Shown here piece by piece: positions 35,803 to 46,548 of a stretch of 64,000 nucleotides of DNA (its first letter is position 1; each line of letters opens with the position of its first letter). The translations under genes were made by a program, and so were the position numbers. Below the pieces are notes generated by a model. It saw only the letters and a program-made list of their open reading frames with translations, did no database searches and was not told the DNA's origin. Origin of the DNA: Mycobacterium sp. HUMS_12744610 (GTDB lineage Bacteria; Actinomycetota; Actinomycetes; Mycobacteriales; Mycobacteriaceae); assembly GCF_041206865.1 (NCBI RefSeq), contig NZ_JBGEDP010000001.1, positions 1,488,001 through 1,552,000 on the forward strand, given 5' to 3'.

Positions 35803-37190
35803 TCACCTCGGCCCGGCGGGCGCGCCGACGCGCGAGACCACCCACCGGTGGAATTCGGCGATGTGGAGCTCGGCGGGCACCAGGACGCCGCCCGCCCGGT
35901 AGGCGCGCGAGGACATCGCCGGCTGGGTGCGCCGGCACGCGTCGAAGTCCTGCTCGTTGACCCGGTGGAACAGCTCGACCGACCCGGACAGGTCGCCTGT
36001 GGCCGCCACGTCCGCGGCGTAGCGCCAGTCGCATTCGACGACGGTGCGATCGGGGGCCAGTGGAAACATCCGGTGGAAACGTGGTCGGGCACCGGGTTGA
36101 TGAACACGGTCGGCTTGACGGTGATCGCGAAGTAGCGCCGCTCCCGCACTGCGCCGACCTCGGGCAGCCAGGCGTAGGCGACGGTGCGGCCCAGCGTGGG
36201 CGAATGGCCCGCGCTGGTGATTACCCGATGCACCCGTCCCCGGCGTGCACCGGTTCCTTGCCCAGTGCCACGGCGGCGGGCTCTTCGAAAACGATGGTGC
36301 GCAGCATCTTTCGTGGTACCGACGCCAGCAGGGCGGCCTTGCCGACGAAGTCGTCCTTGGTCATGCGCACCGCGAAGCCCAGACCGGCATCGTCGGGCCG
36401 GTCCTCGGCGGTCATGTCGGTGCCCCAGGCGCGGTAGCCCTTCCCATGCGCAGGCAGTTGAACGCTATGCGCCCGGCGGCGATGGCGCCGTGGGCCCGGC
36501 CGGCCGTCCACAGCAGCTCCCACAGCGCGCCGCCGTAGCCGGCCTCGGTGTAGATCTCCCACCCCAGTTCACCGACGTAGGACACCCGCAGCATCGTGAC
36601 CGGGACGGCGCCTCGGTAGGTATGGTGCGCACGGAAGTAACCGAAAGCCTTGTGCGACAAGTCTTCCCGGCACAGCGGCTGCACCAGCTCGCGCGCGGCC
36701 GGCCCCCACACGCCGACGCCGTAGGTGCCCCCGGTGACATCGCGCAGCGTGACGCTGCCGTCGTCGCGCAGGTGGCGGGTCAGCCAGTCGAAGTCCTGGG
36801 GGCCGTTGGCGCCCAACGGGAAGCGGCTTTCGCCCAGCTGCGCGACGGTGAGATCGCTGCGGATGCCACCGGTATCGGCGAGCAGCGGGGTGTAGGTGAC
36901 CGACCCGACGCTCTTGTCGACCTCGTTGGTGGTGAGCCGCTGCAGGAAGCCGGCGGCGCCCGCCCCCTGAAGCCGGCCGCGCACGCCACGATGTCGGCGT
37001 CGATGATCCCGCGGCCGGTGGGGACGCCCGGCCGTTGCGCGCCACCACCGCGAGCACCTCGGTGCCGGGCAGGAACACCGCGCCCCGTTCAAAGGCTCGC
37101 CACGCCTGGGCTCGGCCGCCCGCAGGGCCGCGGCGAGCCCGGCGGTCGGCGTGAAGAAGCCCGCGCGATGCCGCCGTAGCGTCGGCCGGC
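35803..37190 (-). pseudogene. GcvT-type oxidase remnant joined to a Rieske oxygenase remnant
   Basis: Read right to left, pieces in different frames resemble an FAD/aminomethyltransferase (dimethylglycine-oxidase-like) protein: PGTEVLAVVARNGRA, CAAGFRGRA, then a long GcvT segment (VDKSVGSVTYTPLLADTGGI, YVGELGWEIYTEAGYGGALW), then RMTKDDFVGKAALLA and GHSPTLGRTVAYAWLPEVGA. At about 36140 the sequence passes directly into the C-terminal domain of a Rieske dioxygenase alpha subunit (RYFAITVKPTVFINPVPDHV, then LAPDRTVVECDW and RVNEQDFDACRRTQPAMSS) ending at 35803. At least four frame changes and two large deletions make it non-functional. Confidence 0.78.
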
Positions 37191-37209
37191 GGTCATACAC
37201 TGACCCCTC

Positions 37210-37992
37210 ATGGGCATGCTCTTCCGGTTGTCGCCGTGGATCGTCTACTGGGTGCTCGTCGGTGACGCCCCCGCGGCGGTCGCCGCGTGGGTCGCCCTGG
37301 TCACCGCCGTGGCGGCGCTGCTGACCGCGGGAGTGACCGGGAAGTCCGGGCGCGTGGCGGAAGCCGGCGCCGTCGCCACGTTCGGGGTCCTGACGGTGTT
37401 GACGGTGGTGCTGGGCGAGTCGTCCGCGCTGGCGTGGCTGCTGCCGCTGAGCAACGCCGGCATCCTGCTCATGACGCTGACCGGCACGCTGCTCGGCAGG
37501 TCGTTCGTCGCGGAATGCGCCGCTGCCGAGCAGCCGCCCGACGTCGTCAGCACGGAGCTGTTCGGCCGGCTGGCCCGCCTGCTCACCTGGATCTGGGTCG
37601 CCGCGTTCGCCGGGATGACCGTGTCGTCGGCCATCCCGCCCGTCGTAAACGCCGGGGCAGGCAGCCGGGACGCGACGAACCCGCTGTCCTACGTCTGCTA
37701 CTGGGTAGTGCCGTTCTCGCTGCTGGCCCTGGCCGTGCTGGTGTCGCGGGCGCTGCCGAGCCGGTTGCTGGCCGGGATCGACGACGTCGTGCGGGAAACC
37801 TCGTTCGTCGCCTACGACGAAGCCACCATCGACGAGCTGTACTACCTGGCCCAGGAGCACGCCAACCGCGAGGTCGGCCCCGGCAAGGAGGCCTACAGCG
37901 TCAAGGTCGGCGGAATGGGGACGCCGCTGACCGGAGACGAGGCGCGAAAATCGTGGCCCTCGACCTACAAGGTGCGCGACAGGCGGCGGTGA
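37210..37992 (+). CDS. Membrane protein of unknown function
   Basis: 260 residues. About five hydrophobic helices cover residues 1-190; the first opens MGMLFRLSPWIVYWVLVG. A charged cytoplasmic tail of about 65 residues follows (DEATIDELYYLAQEHANREV and onwards). No named family is recognised. It starts 18 bases from the end of the upstream pseudogene region and may carry its own promoter. Accessory relative to M. tuberculosis. Confidence 0.6.
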   Translation: MGMLFRLSPWIVYWVLVGDAPAAVAAWVALVTAVAALLTAGVTGKSGRVAEAGAVATFGVLTVLTVVLGESSALAWLLPLSNAGILLMTLTGTLLGRSFVAECAAAEQPPDVVSTELFGRLARLLTWIWVAAFAGMTVSSAIPPVVNAGAGSRDATNPLSYVCYWVVPFSLLALAVLVSRALPSRLLAGIDDVVRETSFVAYDEATIDELYYLAQEHANREVGPGKEAYSVKVGGMGTPLTGDEARKSWPSTYKVRDRRR

Positions 37993-38043
37993 CGGCGGTG
38001 CGGCGTTCACTTGCTGGACAACTTCTCTTGGTAAGCCATTCGC

Positions 38044-39639
38044 GTGGGGCGTAGGGCGGGGTGGCCGGTCGCGGCGGCGACCGTGCTGGCCACGGTGGTG
38101 GCCTGTTCGTCGGGCTCCGCGCCGTCGCGGACGTTGCCCGCGGCCGACGCACCGTTGAGCACCGGCGCCGGCAGGGCGCTCCTCATCTCCCCGGCCCGGA
38201 TGCTGGCCGCCACCCACGGGGTGACACCGGTGTCGTTCGGCAAGCCCGAGCACGGCAGCATCGCGTACGGCGCCAACGGCGCGATGATCTACACCCCCGA
38301 CGCCGGGTTCACCGGCACCGACCACCTTCCCGCGACCGTCAGCGACACCGTCAAGCTCTACGCCGAGAACGCGGCGCCGCTCGCCACGATCGGCGGCGTT
38401 GTGATCCAGGCTAATTCGCACGGGTCCGCGATCGCGGCGGTGCCCGGCAGCGTCGGCGAGATCTACGGCCTCACCGACCGCGGGCCCGCGGTCGACGGCC
38501 CTGGCCCCGGCGAAAAGGTGCTTCCGCTACCGGATTTCCACCCGCAGATCGTCAAACTCAAGCTCGCCGACGGAACGGCGTCGGTAGAGCGCGCCGTCAC
38601 GCTGTGCGGCACGGATGGCGCACCCCTGGTCGGGCTTGCCGACTCGCGGGCGAGCCCCGGCGAATCGCTGGTGGACCTCAACGGCACGGTCCTGGCGCCG
38701 TCGGATCACGGCCTGGACCCCGAGGGGCTGGTCGCCATGCCCGACGGCGGCTTCTGGGTGTCCGACGAGTACGGTCCATCGCTGGTCCACTTCGATGCCA
38801 ACGGCAAAGAGCTGGAACGGCTTTCGCCCTCCGATGGGACGCTGCCCAGAGAGCTCTCGCTGCGCGCCCCGAATCAGGGCATGGAGGGCCTGACGATCAC
38901 TCCGGACGGCACGACGCTGGTGGGCATCATGCACTCCGCGTTGCGGACACCGGCCGGGCCGTCCGGGTCGGTGCCGGTCACCCGGATCGTGACCGTCGAC
39001 TTGACCGACCGCGGTGACGTGCACGAGTACCTCTACCCGTTGGCCGATCCGCAGCAGACCAAGGTGGCGGTGTCGGAGATCACGGCCATCGGTGCGACCA
39101 CATTCCTGGTCGACGAACGCGACAACGAGCCTGCGCCGCAAGGCAACAAGAAGATCTACGTGACCGATATCGCCGGGGCCACCGACGTCGGCCCGCGCGC
39201 GATGGTGTCCGGGTCGGTGTACCGGTCCGAGGCTGGCGGCCTCCTGGTCGACGGCGTGCCGATCGAGACGTTCGTCGGTGTCAGCACCGACGCGGCGGCC
39301 ACGAACAAACTCCAGGAGGCGGGGATCGCCGTTGCGTCCAAGGCGCCCAAGCTCAACCTCGGCGCCCTGTTGCGGACCCTGTCGCCCAACGGTGACTTCT
39401 TCGGGCACGAGAAAGTCGAAGGGCTCGTCACCCCGGACGGCGGGAAGACGCTGCTGGTGGCCAACGAAAGCGACTACGGGTTGGCCGGCCTTGCCCCGGG
39501 GTCGGACGCGCCGCCGTTCCGGCTTCGGCCCAAGAAGCTGAGCAACGGCACCCAGGACAGCGGGGAGATCCTGTCGGTGGACATGGCCAAGGTGCCCGTC
39601 AAGATGGACGAGGTGACGGTGCCGATCGTCGTCGGCTGA
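38044..39639 (+). CDS. Phytase-like esterase domain lipoprotein
   Basis: 531 residues from the GTG at 38044. A lipoprotein signal peptide ends in a lipobox (TVVACSSG, cysteine about residue 21). An Ig-like segment (FGKPEHGSIAYGANGAMIYT) precedes an esterase-like phytase-type beta-propeller (IYGLTDRGPAVDGPGPGEK, GLDPEGLVAMPDGGFWVSDE, NQGMEGLTITPDGTTLVG, VDERDNEPAPQGNKKIY, GHEKVEGLVTPDGGKTLLVA). Such proteins are probably phosphoesterases or scavengers at the cell envelope; substrate unknown. It follows the membrane protein by 51 bases in the same direction. Confidence 0.8.
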   Translation: MGRRAGWPVAAATVLATVVACSSGSAPSRTLPAADAPLSTGAGRALLISPARMLAATHGVTPVSFGKPEHGSIAYGANGAMIYTPDAGFTGTDHLPATVSDTVKLYAENAAPLATIGGVVIQANSHGSAIAAVPGSVGEIYGLTDRGPAVDGPGPGEKVLPLPDFHPQIVKLKLADGTASVERAVTLCGTDGAPLVGLADSRASPGESLVDLNGTVLAPSDHGLDPEGLVAMPDGGFWVSDEYGPSLVHFDANGKELERLSPSDGTLPRELSLRAPNQGMEGLTITPDGTTLVGIMHSALRTPAGPSGSVPVTRIVTVDLTDRGDVHEYLYPLADPQQTKVAVSEITAIGATTFLVDERDNEPAPQGNKKIYVTDIAGATDVGPRAMVSGSVYRSEAGGLLVDGVPIETFVGVSTDAAATNKLQEAGIAVASKAPKLNLGALLRTLSPNGDFFGHEKVEGLVTPDGGKTLLVANESDYGLAGLAPGSDAPPFRLRPKKLSNGTQDSGEILSVDMAKVPVKMDEVTVPIVVG

Positions 39640-39738
39640 CGGGCGCGCCGACGGTCGGATACGTTGGGTCCGGCGGGGCGTGCCAGCAGGGCCGCGCGCG
39701 TTCCGCATTCGGTTGCGGCCCGGAAAAGGAGCATCGTG

Positions 39739-40494
39739 ATGAGCACGGTCAGCCCGGATGCGATCCGCGCGGAGACGATCAGCATCACCGGCCACCGGGG
39801 CGACGAGATCGAGGCCTACCGCGCCATGCCGCTGGCCGAGGGGTCGCGCGGCGGGATCGTGTGGATCCACCACATGCCCGGATATGACCGGCAGACCAAG
39901 GAATTCGTCCGCCGGCTCGCGGTCGGCGGCTATCACGCGGTGGTGCCCAACCTGTACTCTCGCGAGGCGCCGGGTGCGTCTCCCGACGACGCCGCCGCGG
40001 CGGCGCGTGCGGCCGGCGGGGTGCCCGACGAGCGGCTGGTCGGCGACGTGGCCGGTGCGATCGAACACCTGCGCACGTTGCCCGGCGCGAACGGGAAGTT
40101 CGGCGTGATCGGGCACTGCTCGGGCGGGCGGCACGCCTTCCTGGCGGCGTGCTCGCTGCCGCTGGACGCCGCGGTGGACTGCTACGGCGCGTTCGTCGTC
40201 GAGGATCCGCCGGAGGGAATGCCCAAGGCCTTCAAGCCGATTCTCGACCTGGCGCCCAACCTGAGCTGCCCACTGCTGGGCCTGTTCGGCAACGAGGACC
40301 AGTTCCCCTCGCCCGAGGCGGTGGCCACGCTCGACGCCGAGCTGAACAAGCTGGGTAAGCCGCACGAATTCCACGCCTACGACGACGCCGGCCACGCGTT
40401 CTTCGCCGTCGACCGGCCGGCCTACCGGGTGGAGGCGGCGCTGGACGGCTGGCGGCACATCGACGAGTTCTTCGCCACCCACCTGAAAGGCTAG
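39739..40494 (+). CDS. Dienelactone hydrolase family protein
   Basis: 251-residue alpha/beta-hydrolase. The nucleophile is cysteine in GVIGHCSGGRHA, as in dienelactone hydrolases, with acid in FGNEDQFPS and histidine in DDAGHAFFAV. No signal peptide, so cytoplasmic. The start ATG at 39739 has AAAAGGA upstream. Substrate cannot be inferred; the following small gene lies 12 bases downstream and is probably co-transcribed. Confidence 0.88.
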   Translation: MSTVSPDAIRAETISITGHRGDEIEAYRAMPLAEGSRGGIVWIHHMPGYDRQTKEFVRRLAVGGYHAVVPNLYSREAPGASPDDAAAAARAAGGVPDERLVGDVAGAIEHLRTLPGANGKFGVIGHCSGGRHAFLAACSLPLDAAVDCYGAFVVEDPPEGMPKAFKPILDLAPNLSCPLLGLFGNEDQFPSPEAVATLDAELNKLGKPHEFHAYDDAGHAFFAVDRPAYRVEAALDGWRHIDEFFATHLKG

Positions 40495-40506
40495 GTTTCC
40501 CAACCC

Positions 40507-40779
40507 ATGTGCACCTATCTGACCGAACACGTCGAGATCGACGGCAGCGGCAAGGGGGCGACGGGATGGTTCGGCGCCAGCCGCGCGACCGTGTACGTCG
40601 ACCATCCGGTCCACGCGCCCTACGGCCACACCGTCAACATCGACGTGATCAACCCGCAGCTGGGGCCGTCGGCGCGGGTGGCGCTCGAGCTCACCGAGGA
40701 GAGCGCGCTGGCGCTGGCCGACGCCATCCGCAACGCCGTCGCGCACGCGCCGGCCGGTCTGGCGTCCAAGAACCAGTAG
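40507..40779 (+). CDS. DUF6295 family small protein
   Basis: 90 residues starting MCTYLTEHVEIDGSGKGATG and containing ATVYVDHPVHAPYGHTVNID, the conserved core of a small actinobacterial family of unknown function. The His-rich centre could bind metal. Position directly behind a dienelactone hydrolase suggests a shared transcript; no function is assigned. Confidence 0.72.
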   Translation: MCTYLTEHVEIDGSGKGATGWFGASRATVYVDHPVHAPYGHTVNIDVINPQLGPSARVALELTEESALALADAIRNAVAHAPAGLASKNQ

Positions 40780-40786
40780 CGGCCGC

Positions 40787-41490
40787 GTGACCGCCGAACG
40801 CGGCAGGATCGAGCCCGCGCGCGCCGGGTCCGCGGCTATCTCGGCGATGCGCTGGTCTTCGACACCACCGCGGCCCGCTACGTGTGGGAGGTGCCCTACT
40901 ACCCGCAGTACTACATCCCGGTCACCGGCGTCCGCGACGGGTTCCTGCGCGACGAGCAGCACCCGCAGCGCGTGCAGTTCGGGCCGTCGCGGCTGCACTC
41001 CCTGGTCGCCGGGGACCGGGTCCACGAATCGGTCGCGCGGGTGTTCGACGGCGAGGGCCCGCTGCGCTGGTTCGAGGAGGACGAGCCGATCTACGGCCAT
41101 CCGCGCAGTCCGTACGTGCGGGTCGACGCGCTGCGCTCGCACCGCCACGTCCGGGTGGAACTCGGCGGGGTGGTGCTGGCCGATACCGCGACCCCGGTGC
41201 TGCTCTTCGAAACCGGTTTGTCCACAAGGTGTTACATCGACTTGACCGATGTCGCCATCGAGCACCTGGAACCGTCGCCGACCCAGACGCTGTGCCCGTA
41301 CAAGGGAGTGACGTGGGGCTACTGGTGGGTGCGCGCCGTCGGCACCGTCCATCCCGACCTCGCCTGGACGTACCACTACCCGCTGCCCGCGGTGGCCCGG
41401 ATCGCCGGCCTGGTGGCCTTCTACGACGAGAAGGTCGACGTCGTCGTCGACGGTGTGCGGCAACCGCGCCCGCGGACCCACTTCGGCTGA
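40787..41490 (+). pseudogene. DUF427 protein (Rv1056 orthologue), frameshifted
   Basis: The gene starts at the GTG at 40787 (MTAERGRIEPAR), but the frame changes within a GCGCGCGC run near 40818-40826. The remainder reads VRGYLGDALVFDTTAARYVW and on through FEEDEPIYGHPRSPYVRVDA, with a second DUF427 repeat (LCPYKGVTWGYWWVR) and YHYPLPAVARIAGLVAFYDE to the stop at 41490. The sequence is otherwise well preserved, so this is either a recent dinucleotide slip or an assembly error. A shortened protein could start at about 40882. The orthologue precedes the beta-propeller gene in M. tuberculosis too. Confidence 0.75.
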
Positions 41491-41886
41491 GAATCTCACC
41501 CGCGCGACGCGCGTGGCCCGCGCTGTGACATTTGCCTCCAAATCGCGGCCACAACGGCGAATTTCCCGATTTTCGGTTCCGGGTGTACGGGTGCCCCGAA
41601 AAGTTAGCGACGACACGGGAATTCCTGTGAGTAGCCGCATGCCGCGTTTGCCATGCCGCGAATTCCGGCCAATCGCAAGGCCACTTGCCGGGGCGCTCGG
41701 GTGATGTGGGTTACAGGGCGCGAATTTGCTTTATTTTCTCGGGAAATTCAGCCGGTAGGATCTGGAAAAAGCAGTCACCTTGCAGGTGCTGGGACACGGG
41801 TAAATCCACGCCGCCGGTCTCGCAAAGGTTGTCTCGACCACTGTCGCGCGTGGACGTACGACGAACACAGCAAAGGCGGTGTCAGC
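41491..41886 (+). promoter_or_regulatory. Upstream region of the beta-propeller gene
   Basis: 396 bases without a gene. A TAGGAT hexamer at 41756-41761 fits a vegetative -10 box, with AT-rich TTTATTTTC about 19 bases upstream, which would leave a 5' UTR of about 115 bases. The M. tuberculosis orthologue is reported to be repressed by TrcR at an AT-rich site and controlled by MprAB/SigE; the AT-rich patch at 41722-41750 is the obvious candidate TrcR target. No clear SigE promoter was seen. Confidence 0.4.
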
Positions 41887-43005
41887 ATGAAAGACGGGAA
41901 CGACCGGACGATCGCGCGGAACGGTCAGGTCATCGAACTCGGTGAGGAGCCGGGATCCCCGATCGTCGTCAAGATCGGCGTGAACAACGGTCCCATCGGC
42001 GGCATCGCCGCCACCCCCGACGGCTCACGACTGCTCGTGACCAACTACGGCGACGACAGCGTGTCCGTCGTCGACGCGGCCACGTGCCGCGTCACCGGAA
42101 CCTTCGCCGGGATGGGCGAGGCGTCGGCGATCGCCGCGGCCGGCCCCGACGCCGGGCGCGCCTACGTGCGCACCGCGACCACGGCCTACGACGCGATCGC
42201 GATCATCGACCTGGCGACCCACACCGTCGTCGCATCCCACCGACTGGCGCACAGCGTGAGCGACCTGGTGGTGAGCCCCGACGGCGCGCGCGTCTACGCC
42301 GGGCGCACCGGCGCCGGTGTGGCGGACGTCGCCGTGTTGGACACGACGACGGGCGCGGTGGAGACGGTCGATCTCACCGCCGCGGTCCACACCGTGGGCG
42401 CCGCTGACGCGTGGGCACCCACCGTGGATCGCCTGCGGCTCAGCCCCGACGGCGTTCACCTCTACGTCGCCGCCGGTGGACGGCTCGTCGTGGTCGAGAC
42501 GGGCGCCCGTTCCGGCGACGGTGCGCGCACCGTCGACACCCTCGACATCGGCCTGCCGATCCGCGACGTCGCGCTCAGCCCCGACGGGACGCTGGCCTAC
42601 GTCCTGAGCAGCGCGCCCGAACTCGGTGCCGTGATCGACGTCGTCGACACCCGCACCCGCAGGATCACCGGCACGCGCAAACTCGGCGAGATCACCGGCG
42701 TCGTGACCGGGCTGACGCTCAGCGGCGACGGCGACCGTGCCTATCTGGTCAGCGACGAGGGCATCACGGTGCTGTGCACCCTGACGCAGGACGTCCTCGG
42801 CAGCGTCGGCGTGGCAGACCAACCCTCCTGTGTGGTGGAGAGCCCGGACGGCACCTACCTCTACATCGCCGAGTACTCCGGCGCGATCACCGTCGCGCCG
42901 GTTGCCTCGATCGTGGCGCCGGGGATCGAGTGCCCCGGGCGGGCCAGCGGATCCGCCGAGTGGGTCGTGCCCGAGCTGGTCGAGGACGCGCCCGCCCTGG
43001 TCTGA
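41887..43005 (+). CDS. Seven-bladed beta-propeller protein (Rv1057 orthologue)
   Basis: 372 residues with repeated YVTN/YncE-type blades: GGIAATPDGSRLLVTNYGDD, SDLVVSPDGARVYAGRTGAG, DRLRLSPDGVHLYVAAGG, RDVALSPDGTLAYVLSS, TGLTLSGDGDRAYLVSDEG, and CVVESPDGTYLYIAEYSG. No signal peptide is evident. The C-terminus is acidic. In M. tuberculosis the orthologue is induced inside macrophages and regulated by TrcR; trcRS lies in this same window. The start is the ATG at 41887. Confidence 0.88.
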   Translation: MKDGNDRTIARNGQVIELGEEPGSPIVVKIGVNNGPIGGIAATPDGSRLLVTNYGDDSVSVVDAATCRVTGTFAGMGEASAIAAAGPDAGRAYVRTATTAYDAIAIIDLATHTVVASHRLAHSVSDLVVSPDGARVYAGRTGAGVADVAVLDTTTGAVETVDLTAAVHTVGAADAWAPTVDRLRLSPDGVHLYVAAGGRLVVVETGARSGDGARTVDTLDIGLPIRDVALSPDGTLAYVLSSAPELGAVIDVVDTRTRRITGTRKLGEITGVVTGLTLSGDGDRAYLVSDEGITVLCTLTQDVLGSVGVADQPSCVVESPDGTYLYIAEYSGAITVAPVASIVAPGIECPGRASGSAEWVVPELVEDAPALV

Positions 43006-43104
43006 CGCGCCTCGAGGCGGTGCTCCCGCCACCCGTTTTCTCCCTGGGTGCGCGCGGCGATAGCATTCGGCGCACCGAACACGAGGGGCGAAGGCGGCAC
43101 AGCG

Positions 43105-44739
<1,635 letters not shown>

Positions 44740-44773
44740 TCGCGCTCGGCGCGGCGCGGTTACTGTCGAAAGC

Positions 44774-45640
44774 ATGTGTCGACTCTTCGGCCTGCACGCC
44801 GGGACGGACGTGTGCACCGCCACTTTCTGGCTGCTGGACGCCCCCGACAACCTCTGTCGGCAGAGCCGCAAAAACCCCGACGGCACCGGCCTGGGCGTCT
44901 TCGACCAGCACGGCCGCCCGGAGCTGCGCAAGCAGCCGATGGCGGCCTGGGAGGACGCCGCCTTCGCCACCGAGGCGCACGAGATGACCGGCACCACCTT
45001 CCTCGCCCACGTCCGCTACGCCACGACCGGCGCGCACGACGTGCACAACACCCACCCGTTCCTGCAGGACGGCCGGCTCTTCGCCCACAACGGCGTGGTC
45101 GAGGGGCTCGACGCCGTCGACGAACGGCTGCGCGAGGCCGGCACCGACGACCTGGTGCTCGGCCAGACCGATTCCGAGCGGGTCTTCGCCCTGATCACCG
45201 CCCGCGTCCGCGACCACGACGGCGACGTGACCGCGGGCCTGCTCGACGCGATGGGCTGGCTCGCGGACAGCGTGCCGCTTTATGCCGTCAACGTGCTGCT
45301 GAGCACCGCCACCGAGATGTGGGCGCTGCGCTATCCCGAAACCCACACGCTCTACGTCCTGGACCGCCGCCACGACCACGCCGACCGGGATTTCCACCTG
45401 CGCACCAACCGGATCCGCGCGTACTCGCGGCACCTGTACGCCCGGTCGTCGGTGGTGTTCGCCAGCGAACGGATGGACGACGACCCACGCTGGCGGCTGA
45501 TGGAGCCGGGCGAACTGATCCACGTCGACGCCGGGCTGCACATCGACCGCAGCGTGGCGCTGCCCGGCCCGCCCCGCCACCAGCTCGCCAAGTCCGACCT
45601 GGACGAGCCGGCGCAGCAGGCGCAGCACGCGCCGGCGTGA
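44774..45640 (+). CDS. Class II glutamine amidotransferase-like protein (Rv1061 orthologue)
   Basis: 288 residues starting MCRLFGLHAG, with the N-terminal nucleophile Cys2 exposed after Met removal. Ntn-hydrolase motifs follow: TFLAHVRYATTGAHDVHNTH and RLFAHNGVVEG (oxyanion loop), then LGQTDSERVFALI. This resembles the glutaminase domain of GATase type 2 proteins of the YafJ/EgtC class. The acceptor substrate is unknown. Followed 22 bases later by a patatin gene. Confidence 0.85.
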   Translation: MCRLFGLHAGTDVCTATFWLLDAPDNLCRQSRKNPDGTGLGVFDQHGRPELRKQPMAAWEDAAFATEAHEMTGTTFLAHVRYATTGAHDVHNTHPFLQDGRLFAHNGVVEGLDAVDERLREAGTDDLVLGQTDSERVFALITARVRDHDGDVTAGLLDAMGWLADSVPLYAVNVLLSTATEMWALRYPETHTLYVLDRRHDHADRDFHLRTNRIRAYSRHLYARSSVVFASERMDDDPRWRLMEPGELIHVDAGLHIDRSVALPGPPRHQLAKSDLDEPAQQAQHAPA

Positions 45641-45662
45641 ACCCGGCCGTCTGGCAGAGTGC

Positions 45663-46538
45663 ATGGGCGTGGCACCCCGACGAGCGCTCGTACTGGCCGG
45701 TGGAGGAATAGCGGGAATCGCCTGGGCGACCGGCGTTCTGCGCGGCATCGCCGACGAGTCGCCCCCCGCGGCGCGGCTGCTGCTGGACTCCGACGTGCTG
45801 GTCGGGACCTCGGCCGGCGCGGCGGTCGCCGCGCAGCTCGGCAGCGGCAGCACGCTCGAGGCGCTCTACGGCCGGCAGGTGGGCGAGTCGTCGGCCGAGA
45901 TCGACTCCGGGGTCGACGTCGACGACATCACCGCACTGTTCCTGGCCGCCCTGCGCGAGCCCTACGACGACTCGCAGGACCTGACCCGGCAGCGCATGCA
46001 GCGGATCGGCGCGGTGGCCCTGGCCAGCAGGACCGTCGCCGAGGCGGTCCGGCGCCGGGTGATCGCCGAACGCCTGCCCTCGCACGAGTGGCCCGGCCGC
46101 GCGCTGCGGATCACCGCCGTCGACACCGCCGCCGGCGAACTCGTCGTCTTCGACCGCGACTCCGGCGTGGGCCTCGTCGACGCGGTGGCGGCCAGTTGCG
46201 CGGTGCCGGGGGCGTGGCCGCCGGTGACCATCGCGGGCCGGCGCTACATGGACGGCGGGGTGGCCAGCTCGGTGAACCTCGCGGTGGCCGACGACTGCGA
46301 CGAGGCGGTGGTCCTGGTGCCCAGCGAGGTGAACACGCCGTCGCCGTTCGGTCCCGGCCCCGCCGCCGAGGTGGAGGCGTTCGGCGGCGCCGCGTTCGCC
46401 GTCTTCGCCGACGCGAGCTCGCTGACGGCCTTCGGGCCCAATCCGCTCGACCCGCGGTGCCGCGTGGCCTCCGCGGTCGCCGGGCGCGAGCAGGGACGCC
46501 GGGAAGCGGGCGCGGTCGCGCGATTCCTGGGTCTGTGA
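45663..46538 (+). CDS. Patatin-like phospholipase (Rv1062 orthologue)
   Basis: 291-residue patatin-fold serine hydrolase. The oxyanion loop is LVLAGGGIAGIAWATG, the nucleophile is in VGTSAGAAVAAQ, and the catalytic aspartate is in YMDGGVASS. No signal peptide. It probably cleaves acyl groups from lipids in the cytoplasm or at the membrane. A second, unrelated patatin faces it convergently. Confidence 0.88.
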   Translation: MGVAPRRALVLAGGGIAGIAWATGVLRGIADESPPAARLLLDSDVLVGTSAGAAVAAQLGSGSTLEALYGRQVGESSAEIDSGVDVDDITALFLAALREPYDDSQDLTRQRMQRIGAVALASRTVAEAVRRRVIAERLPSHEWPGRALRITAVDTAAGELVVFDRDSGVGLVDAVAASCAVPGAWPPVTIAGRRYMDGGVASSVNLAVADDCDEAVVLVPSEVNTPSPFGPGPAAEVEAFGGAAFAVFADASSLTAFGPNPLDPRCRVASAVAGREQGRREAGAVARFLGL

Positions 46539-46548
46539 CCCGGCCGGG

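Noticed and set aside
36412..38421. Long minus-strand frame of 669 codons across the membrane protein gene
   Set aside because: Only its last part matches real protein (the GcvT remnant). The remainder is antisense shadow of the plus-strand membrane protein and lipoprotein genes.
38527..41640. Minus-strand frame of 1037 codons opposite the phytase-like, hydrolase and DUF427 genes
   Set aside because: Antisense shadow; no domain, no ribosome site, and four well-supported genes occupy the plus strand.
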